A stretch of DNA of 64,000 bases. It comes from Megascapheus bottae (taxonomy: Eukaryota > Chordata > Mammalia > Rodentia > Geomyidae). The number at the start of each line of letters is the position of its first letter. Position 1 is the stretch's first letter. The stretch spans positions 22,680,777 to 22,744,776 of the forward strand of contig JANJXV010000020.1 in the NCBI GenBank assembly GCA_024803745.1. Reading direction: 5' to 3'. Below, piece after piece: positions 22,900 through 34,015 of the stretch. A model generated the notes under the pieces. The model was not told the origin of the DNA and ran no database searches. It worked only from the letters and a program-made list of their open reading frames with translations. A program made the translations under genes and the position numbers.

Positions 22900-23210
22900 C
22901 AGCCTATTCCTCGGCTTTGTCCACCCAGGCGTTAGCAGCCTGGATGACTAATTAGGAGCATTCGGATTTAACAAGCAGAAAAACAAAGCATGACAGTTCG
23001 CCTGTGTTGTTCCCTGCCCCAGGCCTATGTCTGCTGAAGCCAGTGCTGCCTTCAGAAACCCTGTACACACTCAAGAGTGAGGCAGGAATGAGCCTCCATT
23101 AAAACATCACTAAGTCTCTGTTAGCTGCTTTAGCCAGGGTTGTTCCAACCAATTAATGAGCTTGGAAATAAGACCATACATTATTTGGGGAACTAATTGT
23201 GCCTTTTAAG
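22900..23210. promoter_or_regulatory. Candidate conserved non-coding block
   Basis: Holds three homeodomain-type cores in 220 bp (gatgactaattaggagc, ccaaccaattaatgagc, ggaactaattgtgcc) in repeat-free sequence. Function inferred from motif density only. Confidence 0.3.
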
Positions 23211-23226
23211 TAAGCGAGTTCCCGGG

Positions 23227-23266
23227 GCGGGGGGGGGGGGGGGGTGGGGAGGGGGGAGACGGGGGA
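23227..23266 (+). repeat. G-tract, potential G-quadruplex
   Basis: An uninterrupted run of about 16 G is followed by shorter G-runs separated by single T or A bases, up to gacggggg. It has many possible quadruplex registers on the + strand. No SINE tail is adjacent, unlike the G-tract at 42,300. Confidence 0.85.
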
Positions 23267-23886
23267 ATGGAATATGCATGTTTCCTTGAAGGCCTTTCTT
23301 GGGTGGAGGAAAGGGAAAGAATGTTATTCTTTGAAGGATCAACTGGTTGGCAGCTGAGCAGATGGAAGGCAGTGCTTCTGACCAGAGCAGGTGTCCCCTG
23401 AGTAGATGCTGAGCAGCTCCTGCTCACACTCAGATTCCCAGGCTGTTTCCCATGTGTGGGGACTGGGAGGAGTAGAGGACCAAGTGCTACCAGGTGCCAG
23501 GACAAGGCCAGACCAGAGATCGTCAGGAACATTTTCATACCTGTTTTGTTGTTTGTTTGTTGGATGTTTAAGTGATGAAACCTGCATTCAAGAGGAGAAT
23601 TAGGCTTTCAAATGAAAGCCGTTCAAAGAATATATGAGCATACTTGAAAGCTCCCTGGTCTTGCTATCATCGCATCTCATATCTGCATATGGCTTTATTT
23701 TTTATTCTCAGACAGCTTTGTACAGTAAATAGTCCTGTTATTGAAGAATACCTCTGTGAGAGACAAAAATACTAACACTGAGAAAAATTAGCTACCTTGA
23801 CAGAACTGCACAGCTTCTGCTGGATTACTGAGTCCAGACTGAGGGTAATGCTTTCTGACCCCTAGGCAAAAGTTCTTTCATCTCTA

Positions 23887-23888
<2 letters not shown>

Positions 23889-23940
<52 letters not shown>
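23889..23940. repeat. (GT)26 microsatellite
   Basis: A pure GT tract followed by an A-run; no SINE adjoins it. Confidence 0.98.
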
Positions 23941-23942
<2 letters not shown>

Positions 23943-24267
23943 TTAAAAAAAAAAACAGGCAACCTCTAGGCTAATCTCATATTTGTCATGTTTTGGACAC
24001 AAAAATAGAAAGGGAACCAGAAAAACAATATTTTCAAGAAACACAGGAAAAGGGAAATAGGAGGAAACCAGGAACATTTCTCATAGCACTTTCTCTCCAT
24101 AGCCTGCGAGGCATCAAGAAATATGTGTGAGACACCCAGGAGATGGCTAGGGGTTCCAACAAAATATTTTGGTGTTTTCCTCTCTCTTTTTACTGTCCTC
24201 AGTAAACTTCTTTCTGCTATCACAGTCATCATGAGAGAAACCCCCAGGGATCCTTTTAGCCCTTCCT

Positions 24268-24345
24268 ATTCAATTTAATTTAACCAATATATGTTGCATG
24301 CCTCCTATGAACCAGATCCTACACTGGGAAGAAGGAGGAAGCAGG
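24268..24345 (-). repeat. L2 LINE 3' end (old)
   Basis: The antisense order caatatatgttgcatgcctc, ctatgaaccagatcctacac matches the reversed L2 end (a tattgagcacctactatgtg relative). Confidence 0.55.
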
Positions 24346-25227
24346 GGTAAGTCAGTTTCTTTCCTGGATGAGAACTCAGAGTCAAATGAAAGAGCTTTTT
24401 CAAATTTTGTTTTAGTCAGTGGTGTTGGATACAGGATGACTGGGAAACACACCTAACCCACTATGGCAGGCTGTATTTTGCAATGATGTCTGACTAGTAT
24501 CTCCCATTCTATATACCTTTCCTGCACTGTGGTTTTGATATCTCCCACCAAGAGGTAGAGCCTTATTCCTTTCATTGTGGTTAGGTGGGCATGAGACCTT
24601 AGCAGTATTGCTGTGTAAATAGTCATCGAAGCCCAGATAAGCCATAACTGTCATCCATCATTTGCCACCAGAAACATGAGTGAAGATACCTCCAAGTGAC
24701 TCCAGCTCCTAGGCTTCAAGTCTTTTTTAGCCAGAGATACATATGAGACTCTAGGTAGTTTGGAACAGTAACATGTCCTGTCTGAACTGACCTGTGGAAT
24801 CTGTAAGCATAATGAGATGATTGTTTTGTACCACTAGATTTGGGGTAATTTGTTTTGTAGCAATAGTAATTAGAACACCCAGTAATTTGGCTGTGATTTT
24901 AAGTTAAGATGTGGAACCTATTAGATATGAACCAGGCAGACAATACAAGGAAAACACTTTAGGGTTTGGTAGTATCAAAGCCCTCAATGACTTTCCACAC
25001 TGATTTTGTCATTTCTAAAGAACAATCTGTCTACGTATTTCAAAATTTATTGTCTCAACAAAACATTCATGGAATGATATCACTGCACTTCCCTCTGCTG
25101 AAAGATTTCACCACAGGCCTAGAGCTACAAAGAATAGTGGTTTTCAACTTTTTATCCCACTCGTGCACCTGAAACACAAGCCCAACTCTACATCATCAAA
25201 TGCCTGGCTGGGTGTGTTCTCCATATT

Positions 25228-25320
25228 TATTTAATCATTCAGCAAATATTTAATTAAGCGTCCACATGGTGCCAGGAACCATGCTAGTCCTGAAATTGTG
25301 TATATTCCCCCTTCTCAGCA
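25228..25320 (-). repeat. L2 LINE 3' end (old)
   Basis: The antisense order attcagcaaatatttaatta, then tggtgccaggaaccatgcta, fits the reversed L2 terminus. Confidence 0.65.
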
Positions 25321-25867
25321 AAGAACCCATAAAGCTTACTAACACAACCAACTCTTTCACTCCACTGTGGACCAAGAACTTCTGCTTAGAGGCTTCTCAT
25401 GGTTCTGTTCAACTCAGTGATATCCAGTGGGATTGAGCCGGGGGAGCCTCTTGCCAGCCACCCATCACATTTGCAGTTGTTGTTTGTGGGCTGGAGGGAT
25501 AGCAAGAAGGCCTTATCTAGTCAGATGTTGAGGGCTGAGGAAGTCTCTGACACTTTCCATTGTTCATTTACTTGACAATAGGAGCCAGTGTGGAGCCAGG
25601 ACATGTGGTAGTCCTACAGAACAGCATTAACAAGCGTGTCTAAGCTGATAGCATGTCTGCCTGTGGCAGTGGACTACAGTCCTATCTACACTTAGAACTG
25701 GCAGCTTTCTTAACAATTGAACCCCTGTCTTTCAAAAGCTGACAGAGACAGCTTTTCCCACTGCTATTCAGTTTTTATCTTAATTTCCTGTTCAATCCTA
25801 GTGACCCATTAACACATTTGCTGTGACATTAAGCCAGCTTAGGGATCAGTTGTGACAGTGGGAAGAT

Positions 25868-25885
25868 GTTTGTCACATGACAAAC
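25868..25885. promoter_or_regulatory. 18-bp palindrome with M-box/E-box core
   Basis: gtttgtcacatgacaaac has perfect 8-bp arms around CA. The centre TCACATGA is an M-box-type E-box variant known as a site for MITF/TFE-type bHLH-ZIP factors. Binding is inferred from the motif only. Confidence 0.3.
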
Positions 25886-26139
25886 AAAAAATAGTAACAC
25901 TCATCACTCAAAAGCTGTCAACGTGTTTGTAAGCCTGGGCTTTTCTAGCAGGTTTCTGATCATTCAGAAATTCACTTTCTTCCTGAGAGTCATTCACTTA
26001 TTCATTCACAGAGGAAGAAAGTGACAAACAGCTCTTTTGCAGCAAAGGGAAGGAGTGCTAGGAGAGTGCCATCTCACAGCGAATTCTCCACCAATTCTGT
26101 GCTACTGCACAGCAGCTTAGCCAACACATCCTACATTTA

Positions 26140-26275
26140 ATTTTTTATTTATTGTTATTATAAAGGTGATGCACAGAGGGATTGCAGTTACATAAGTCAG
26201 GTGATGAGTACATTTCTTTTTGTCAAGTTCACTCCTTCCCTTCCAGTTTTTCCCTTCCCAACCCACCCACGATAC
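26140..26275 (-). mobile_element. L1 3' UTR fragment
   Basis: T-rich start (tail of the - strand element), then gattgcagttacataagtca and gagtacatttctttttgtca, shared with 50,098-50,210. A pyrimidine-rich segment after it corresponds to the polypurine tract of L1 3' UTRs. Strongly 5'-truncated. Confidence 0.75.
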
Positions 26276-26282
26276 ATGGAAA

Positions 26283-26326
<44 letters not shown>
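26283..26326. repeat. (GATA)11 microsatellite
   Basis: A pure ATAG/GATA array immediately next to the truncated end of the L1 fragment. Confidence 0.97.
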
Positions 26327-28296
26327 GCATATAGATTCTGCAGAGACCAGGCAAAGTAACCTGAGTGCCAGAAGCAGGCCTGAGGTGGTGATTCAGGTTG
26401 AGACAGAAAACCCCAGAGCACCCCCGCCTCCAAGAAGGCGACATTACTCAATGGCCCCAGAGTCCTATGCTTTGCCCATTTCCCCCAAGAGAAACCGGAA
26501 ATCCGTATTTTTCATGTGAAATTTCTCAATATTTAAACACTCTGCAGGCCAAACAAAACACAGCCACTGGTTTTGACCTCTGCTTTATAATAGAGAATGC
26601 CTGCTTTTGTTCCGTCAAACTAATGAATGCTCAATTACGAGAAGGAATTTGGAGGTTAGGGTTAGATTGTGTTCATCAATAGGCTTGCAGACCCCATCCC
26701 AAACTCTTGAGATACTAATTGACAGACTTGCCCAAGCTGACAGCTGGGCCCTGGAAGTGGACACACACAAGGAAGCAGACCAGCCATTCCAGGTCACTTT
26801 GCAAGGTCAGGGCAACAGCACAAACATTAGAAAGGCTGAAGACAAAGGTCAGGTGGCAGCAAAGCAGTCTACAGTTCTTTAGGCCATTGGTTAATAAATC
26901 ATATTCGAAAGATACCAGCAGCTCCCTCTCCTGGCATTGCTCTGTGAGGTGGAAAATTAAATAGAAACCAAACTTAAGATGGCTGTCAGGAGCTTTTAGG
27001 AGACCAGCACACCAGTATGAGGCCAATACGTGTTGAAGTTTCTACATAGAGCAAAGGTCTCTTAAGAGGCTGAGAATACATCATACTGGGTACCATGGAG
27101 GGGCTGGCCACTGCAGTGTCTCATACTAGAACTTTAGGGTGCTCTCCCACATTCAAGTGTCAGCTCAGTCCAAGCTCCCTGGGTCACCTTTGGGCAAGTC
27201 ATTTCTGATGTCTGGAGCACTGTATCTCTGTCCCAGAAGGATGCTTCATGTCAGTCCAGGTAAAGCACTTGCAGCTTTCCACATGTTCAGGAAATGGTAT
27301 AGGAGATGGCATTTCACTATTGGCACAATTGCTAGCAGTTGTTGGGAGGGGGCAGCCTTTCTTCTATGGCTTTCTGTAGGTTTCTTGAGCATCGCCAAGG
27401 TATGTATGTATCTGACTGTAGGCACTGGATCCCCAGGAGACTACAAGGCAGTTCTTACTAGACCATAGGAATCTAAAGAGCTGCAGCTCACCGATGGAGA
27501 GACAAACAGAAAGACTTGAGTGCCTCCAGGGTGGCTCTGAATCACACCTCCCTCATGGACCCCAGGTAATTAGACCTGGAGACTCTATGTAGGGGAGATG
27601 AGCTGTCCTCAGCTCTCCACCCTCTTCTCTCTTATAGAGAGCATTCTGAGTTCACGGGAAAGGTGAATTTGGGGGAACATCTTCCACACCTGTTGGTCTG
27701 AAGAATATTCACAGAGACACTGTGGCACATTGCCCTATCTTGACAGAGGCACAGGATAACTCATGCCTCAGTTCATTTAACTAAATGTCATCTTTCTGTA
27801 AGTTTGGTAGAATCACTGAGCACCCACATTTTTTGTGCTCTAAGGAAAACCACGGAGTCCATACCGCTTTTGCAGCTACAGAAGAGGCTTGCCAGCCTGA
27901 GATGTGGCAGAAACAAAAAGAAGCCCTGTTCTCCACACCTGCAGTTATAGTTTTCCCAGCTTGTAAAGTGCACTGAGAATTTGAAGAACATTCTTCCCTG
28001 GCAGTGGGGAGCCGCCCTGCTGGGAGAGTAATTGGCTTTCTAGCGTCCCTTAACACTGAGGTGGAAAGGAGCAGGACCCAAGGGCCTTTGCTCTTAGAAT
28101 TAACTGGAGCTGAATTGTGCTTAAATTCTAAGCATTTCCCTGAATGCAAGTGTTCCATTAAGTCTTAGTAAGAAGTGGAAGCACAGCTTATCTTGAAAAA
28201 TACCCCATCTCTATCACTCTCTCATCACTCTGTAAAAGCTTGGCTTGTTTCTTTCCAATGGTTAATTTTTAATTGTCTTTTGCCTTGTTTTGTTTT

Positions 28297-28471
28297 CCCA
28301 TCCTGGGACTTGAACTCAGGGCCTAGGAACTGTCTCTGGGCTTCTTAGTGCTCAAGGCTAGCCATAGCTCTACTTCCAGCTTTCTTGGCAGGGCTAGTTT
28401 TAAACCTCAATCCTTAGATCTCAGCCTCTGGAACAGCAAGGGTTATAGACATGAGCCACCAATGCCTGGCT
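28297..28471 (-). repeat. B1-dID SINE
   Basis: Antisense copy with gggacttgaactcagggcct, a shortened linker and a 7SL head (tagacatgagccaccaatgc). Confidence 0.88.
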
Positions 28472-28915
28472 TTAGTTTAGTTTTAAATTTAATTCTGGTG
28501 GGGACTCGTTTGAACCCTGTTCACCCTTGTTAAAGGTATATGGCATCGTTGCCTGACATCGCACATCCCATTTGGACCACTTTCCCCATCTCCCCCAACC
28601 CCCACTCAGCTTTAGCATTATATAATGTCTGCTCTAGGTAAAGGGCCACATGCATCTATTTGGGTGGAACTTACCTGTTATTTTTTTTCAGATCCTGACT
28701 TCTTTCATTTATGGTGACAAGGTTGACTCCTTAGACCCTCTTCTAGCTTTAGAGCACACTTTTATGATCCTTAAGAAGCAATTTAATTGTGGAAGCTAAG
28801 TCTCCACTTTCTGGGGCTTCCCAGCCAGTTTGAACAAAACACCCTGGTGTAACAAGGAGCCCTGGATGAGCCAGATCTGAATGCAAACACTTCACCTTCA
28901 GAATATTGTGGGATT
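28472..28915. other. Unique stretch
   Basis: Nothing recognised. Confidence 0.5.
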
Positions 28916-29115
28916 TTGCTCGTTCTGGGGCTTGAACTCAGGACTGTCTTCAGATTTTTTGCTCAAGGCTAACACTTTTACCACTTGAGCCACAGCTCAA
29001 TTTAGGGCTTTTTTTGTGTGGAGCAGGGGAGGACAGGGGGAGTTGACTAGAGATAAGGGTCTCCCAGACTGTTCTGCTTGATTTGGCTTCCAACTGCCAG
29101 CCTCCTGTGTTTCAA
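28916..29115 (-). repeat. B1-dID SINE, head degraded
   Basis: The dID part is clear (ttttaccacttgagccacag). A G-rich insertion lies at 29,020-29,042, and the 7SL head is reduced to tggcttccaactgccagcct. Confidence 0.8.
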
Positions 29116-30334
29116 CATTTTGCATACTCGTAGCAGTTTTAAGCAACTATGGTTTGAGGAATTGTTTACATGTATAGTCTTGTATCACTTGATTCTAGAT
29201 TAAGTTCTGAAAAATGCATTGTTGGGCAGTTAGGTTGTTCTGTGAAAACTTTGAGTGTCTGTAGACAAATCTGGATGTAGCTTATTGATGCCATCAGAAG
29301 ATGCAATAACCATGGGATGTGTGAATCAGTTGCTTTGCTGCCTTTCAGCAAACCTCTCTTCTAGGTAACAGGAATACACTCTAATGAAAGAAAGTATTGT
29401 ATAAAAATATGTAAATCAGCAACATGTCAATTTCAACTATTATGGACTAGAGGTACTAGAGGATACATAATATCCCATCTAGTTTCATGTAACAATGAAG
29501 ATATATTCTGATTAATGTGCACAAACTAAGACTGCCAGAACAGTACTAGGGGATGTAATCTTATGGGGTCACTATTTTATATAGTCTGTTATTGTATTGT
29601 CACTATACATCACCTAACTATACTGACTTTACATATTTGTCAAAGGTAAATTGTCTCACATTCTACCCAGAGGCCATTAAAATAATGTCTAGGAAACAAA
29701 AGTTGGGCACTAACAGTCCACAGAATGATACATTATCTAGTGGGTTTCCCACTGAATCAGGTAGCAGTATTCAGGCTAGCTGGTGAAGTGGGAGTGGAAT
29801 TTGCCTTTGGGTTGACGGAAGAGAGAGCCCATTGCAGCTCCACATAGTGCAGTGTCTTATGCTCTAAGGGACACTAAGGGAATGTGATGCTGAAAGGGAA
29901 GGCTTAGAGCTAGAGAACAAGGGCACTCAAGGATAGAGACTGAAAGGATTCTTGGCTGGAGGAGAGGTCAAGAATAAAGAGAAAGTAGGCAAGGCAACCA
30001 CAGGTAGTAAAACTATTAATTTGCGTTTCTCCTTTGATACCTGCTGGAGATGGGCTGATCTTTTGGTGGACAAGAACTAGGCAAACCAAGATTCTCAGTC
30101 TATACCCTCCAACCTTGAGTTAATACAGTGTCACACTTTTCCTAGCTCTTAGCCAAGATGGGAGGAGAACAAACAGTCCCAAAGCCCCTGACCCAGAATG
30201 GCAATGACGGTTTATCCCTTTCTATGTCACACGATATCTCTGGTGCTTAAAATCTTTGTAAAATAAGAAGGTTGTACTAAATAGATTAATAATAACTGTT
30301 CTTTATTATATTCCCATGAAATGTTACTGTTATT
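29116..30334. other. Unique stretch, SINE-free
   Basis: AT-rich single-copy-looking sequence; no exon, LTR or transposon recognised. Confidence 0.5.
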
Positions 30335-30720
30335 ACAGAATGCCAACTTTAGGCCAGACCCTCTTTGTTCTAAATCTGCATGGATTATCTCAGTTCATCC
30401 AACAACGACCTGAAATAAGTATTCTTACTGGCCGGGAGTTTGGCCTAGTGGCTAAAGTGCTTGCCTATCATGCACGAAGACCGGGTTCGATTCCTTGGTA
30501 CCACATACATAGAAAAAAGCCAGAAGTGGTGCTGAGGCTCAAGTGGTAGAACTCTAGCCTTGAGAAAGTCCAAGGACAGTAATCAAGCCCTGAGCTCAAG
30601 CCCAGGACTGGCAAAAAAAAAAAAAAAAAAAAGTATTCTCACTGTCCACATTTCACCAATGAAATTAACTTGGTCGAAATGATCCTGCTACAGTGAGAGA
30701 ACTAGGATTCAAACCCAAGC
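30335..30720 (+). repeat. MIR SINE split by an IDL-Geo
   Basis: The left part runs from tgccaactttaggccagacc to ggattatctcagttcatcc. The right part continues with ctgtccacatttcaccaatg and ends gaactaggattcaaaccca. The IDL-Geo at 30,431 divides it. Confidence 0.8.
30431..30630 (+). repeat. IDL-Geo SINE, full length
   Basis: Head gccgggagtttggcctagtg, B box gggttcgattcc, Geo monomer and A-tail. A 14-bp target duplication, aagtattctYactg, lies at 30,417-30,430 and 30,631-30,644 (one mismatch). Confidence 0.97.
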
Positions 30721-30809
30721 TGGCCTGCTTCAGCCCATCCCCTATTTTTGTTTTGAACTTTATGTGAAATGTTTCAGACTTTTCTAAACATAAAAGAACA
30801 AAGGCTGAG

Positions 30810-31072
30810 GGCCGGGCATTTAGCCTAGTGGTTGAGTGCTTGCCTAGCATGCATGAAGACCCGGGTTCGATTCCTCGGTACCACATACATAGAAAAAAAG
30901 CCAGAAGTGGTGCTGAGACTCAAGTGGTAGAGCTCTAACCTTGAGAAAAAGAACCCAAGGACAGTGCTCAGGCCTTGAGTCCAAGCCCAGGACTGGCAAT
31001 AAATAAAAAAAGCTTCCTCAATTCTATCTATGTATCTATTGATCGATCGATTTATCTATCTCTAAAAAAAAA
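30810..31072 (+). repeat. IDL-Geo SINE with 3' extra segment
   Basis: A normal IDL-Geo ends in an A-rich tail near 31,010. About 52 bp of non-SINE sequence follow (gcttcctcaattctatc through ttatctatctct), then a second A-run. The flanks aaaagaacaaaggctga (30,792) and aaaagaacaaggctga (about 31,070) form a near-perfect target duplication enclosing both. This is the signature of a 3' transduction. Confidence 0.85.
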
Positions 31073-31150
31073 AGAACAAGGCTGAATGTGTGGCTCAAGT
31101 GGTAAGGACCTAAGTTCAAAATATACCACCAAAACAATAATAAAAATAAT
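31073..31150 (+). repeat. ID-like SINE
   Basis: ggctgaatgtgtggctcaag followed by a truncated body and an (AAT)n-like tail. Confidence 0.6.
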
Positions 31151-31304
31151 AATAAATTCTGAACCATTCCATGAGACTCTTTCCTTCCAGCAATAGCATT
31201 CTCTTTTCATAGTGGGAAGATATTACCAAGATATCCCTAGCAGTAAATCTTCCATGTCTTAGTGGGTGGAAGGAAGGAATGAGTCAGAGGAAAAAGGGAA
31301 AGAA

Positions 31305-31558
31305 GCCAGGCACAGTGGCTGACCCCTGTAATCCTAGCTACTTAGGAGTCTGAGATCTGAGGCTCCCAGGCACTAAAGACCATGACACTTACCTCCAGTT
31401 AATGACTAGAAAATGGGAAGTGGGGTTGTGGCCTTGAGCTGAAGAGCTCAGGGACAATGCCTAGGCCTGGGGGTAGAAAAGTAGCCTTGAGCTTAAAAAA
31501 GCTCAGGGACAGTGCCCAGGCCGAGTTCAAGCCCCAGGACCCACAAAAAGGAGGGGGG
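31305..31558 (+). repeat. B1-dID SINE with duplicated dID core
   Basis: The 7SL head is normal. The segment gccttgagctgaagagctca is repeated about 53 bp later as gccttgagcttaaaaaagct, so the dID core is present twice. The end is a G-run. Confidence 0.88.
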
Positions 31559-33253
31559 GGAGTAGGCAAATGCACCTATCACTAGTGCAAACCTCACTCA
31601 CAGCAAACAGCTCAGTGCCCAGAGAGATTTGATATACATATTGTGATCTTTTTGGTTTAGCCTTACTTCCTGGCCAGCTTCTCCAAATAGTTCATAGCCC
31701 CTAAAATTACTTACAGGTAAATCTAACCAGTGTTACAGCCATCAAAATATTTCCATCGTGTGCATGCCAAAGGCCTACAGTCATATAAAACAGCAAGATT
31801 CTAGAATGGGGCAGCTGAATAATCTACAGCATGCCTGCATCATAATCTGAAGGGAAAGCGAGTTTATTTACATAGGGATTTTTGATGCTATGTATTTGCT
31901 TTTTGTTTTATTTTTCAAAGTATGGGGATTAGCACATTGTGTGTTCATGGTACTTGTATCAATGTCCTCCCTGCTCCACCCCTAGGTGCATTCGTAACTG
32001 TGGCTAACTTTAATTCCCATCCCTTCCTAGGGCTGGGAGTACTTGGTGATTGAAAATGGTAGTTTGAGACTTTAGGGCCCAGTGTCTCTTCACAATTGTC
32101 ATCAGCCTAAAGATTTCCTTCTGGAGGGACAGAGAGCAAAAATCTCAGATACAGCTGACATTTTAGGTGTGTGTATAATTTACCAAATTGGTGACCACTC
32201 AACTCTTAGTCAGTGGTCACGAAAGGAATCAGCTACCCTCCTCTGCTACCCAAAACCCGAAGAAGGAAGGGTGTTACTTGGCTTTGGCCCAGATGCTTGC
32301 TGGCACTCTGAGCCAAACAGCAGCCACTATGGTGTATTTCGGCCACAAAAGCTTCAGGCTAGCAAAAAGGGCCAAAATACTTGTGGCATAAGTTGGCCCA
32401 GGACATTAAGCAAATCTGAGATTAATATGACACAGAGATAACCATTTCCCCCCCACCGACCCCCAACTGACTGTTGCTTTCCATGTCTCCCAGGGACTAA
32501 AGATTCAGCCAGGAGTCAGCCCCCTTGGGTTTTCTGGTGCTTTCAAAGTGAAACACATAATGGTCTTTGGCGGCTTTCACATTTGCCTGGGCAAGACAGA
32601 GGAAGGAAGAAAAGGCAAAGGGATGGCTGGGGAAAGCTGAAAATGGATCTTGAGGTTTAAATTCCTCCGATGAGTTTGCTTAAGCCACATTGCCTGAGCT
32701 TAGAATAGAGAGGCAGGCAGTCTGTCTCCTTGGGATAAGGAAGGATTTGGACCTCAGTAACTATGAGGACTTGGCCTCTACTGTGTTTTCTGGTTTGTTT
32801 TGTTAGCAGGAGCAAGTTATTCTAGTTTCTTGCTTCTGGGTTTTTCTTCTACACACTTTAAGTTATAAGTCTCCACCCCACTGATGGCAGTGTGTGGATG
32901 GAACTGGATAATGAAGGGGTGGAGAGTGCAGTTGATTCAGCTGCCTACGATGAGAGAGGCAAAGAAACTGCAGACTTCAGAATCTGTTCAGGGCAGGGAG
33001 GAAGAGGAGACCACAGGGCTGATGTCACCTCAGGCTAGGAGAAAAGGTGAAGTCTTCCTGAACATGGCCAGCCTTGCAAGTTGAGAGAACCACCTTATTG
33101 TTGGAACTACAATTCTGTTAGTCAGGAAATCATAGAGAAGTGATAGTACTTTGAAAAGTCACCACTGCAGTGTAGCCAACCAAAAACAATTATGGATGGT
33201 CAACTTTATGTTATCTGTGTTTACTAGAATAAGAAAAAAGAAACTCCATCCCG
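31559..33253. other. Unique stretch
   Basis: No SINE recognised. A 119-codon open stretch (32,082-32,441, +) has no splice sites and no recognisable domain; I treat it as chance. Confidence 0.5.
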
Positions 33254-33255
33254 TA

Positions 33256-33315
<60 letters not shown>
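33254..33315. repeat. (CA)n microsatellite
   Basis: About 31 CA units with one early T interruption. Confidence 0.98.
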
Positions 33316-33316
<1 letters not shown>

Positions 33317-33553
33317 CTGTGAATACCTCAGGAAAGTACTGGCAGACTCTATTTTATAACCTTCTGTGTTTTTTACGTGCTTGATATTATGCACTATGAA
33401 GTGAGGGTTCAAGCCTGTGAAGACAAGACACATGGACTAGGTGGGTGTTAGCTAAAAGAGCCTCTGAAAGTCATAAAGAAGAGGACACTGGCCCCTCAGT
33501 CCCCAGGATCTCGAGAAGGCCTCTGTTTCCAGACTAGGAGTCTAAGAGTCTGG

Positions 33554-33800
33554 GGCCACCAGGTGCCTGTGGCTCACACCTGTAATCTTAGCTACTCAGG
33601 AGGCCAAGATCTGAGGGTCACCATTCAAAACCAGCCCAGGAAAGAAAACGTCCATGAAACTCGTATCTACGGTTCAATGCCAAAAAGCCAGAAGTGGATC
33701 TGTGGCTCCAGTGGTATAGTACCAGCCTTAGGTAAAAAAGCTAAGGGACAGAGTTCAGGCCCTCAGTTCAAGCTCCAGTACCAGCATACCCCTCCCCCAA
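33554..33800 (+). repeat. B1-dID SINE
   Basis: Complete dimer from ccaggtgcctgtggctcaca to cagttcaagctccagtacca, with the A-tail replaced by a C/A-rich end. Confidence 0.92.
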
Positions 33801-33821
33801 CAAAAGGTACAATTGGTGATT

Positions 33822-34015
33822 CTTTTTTTTGCCAGTCCTGGGGCTTGAACTCAGGGCCTGAGCACTGTGCTTGGGCTTTCTCATGATTAGAGCTCTACCA
33901 CTTGAGTCACAGGACTACTTCCAGCTTTTTCTACATATGGGGTACCTAGGAATTGAACCCAGCTCTTCATGCATGCTAGGCAAGCCCTCTAGCACTAGGC
34001 CAAACTCCTGGACCC
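33822..34015 (-). repeat. IDL-Geo SINE, full length
   Basis: T tail, Geo monomer and ID-like head in antisense. The flanks caattggtgattctt and caactggtgactctt form a 15-bp target duplication with two differences. Confidence 0.95.

Larger units (their letters stand above)
22381..28296. other. SINE-free interval of about 5.9 kb
   Basis: No B1, ID, B1-dID or IDL-Geo copy is seen, against roughly one per kb elsewhere. It contains only L2 fragments, one L1 3' end, a G-tract, (GT)26 and (GATA)n. Open frames such as 26,607-27,026 and 27,781-28,158 overlap on both strands and lack splice or domain support. Regulatory content is suspected (see 22,900-23,210 and 25,868-25,885). Confidence 0.6.

Noticed and set aside
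23206..23538. Pro/Ser-rich 110-codon open stretch on the - strand
   Set aside because: Its C-terminal part is the translated G-tract and the rest has no homology I can recognise.
26654..26667. Telomere-like gttagggttag
   Set aside because: Under two units; not an interstitial telomeric repeat.
27781..28158. 125-codon open stretch on the - strand
   Set aside because: Other frames on both strands are open over the same bases, and no domain or splice support is visible.
30431..30500. tRNA-like A and B boxes
   Set aside because: They belong to IDL heads of SINEs; there is no cloverleaf of a functional tRNA gene.
32082..32441. 119-codon open stretch on the + strand in unique DNA
   Set aside because: No Kozak-like start, splice sites or recognisable motifs; expected by chance in 64 kb.
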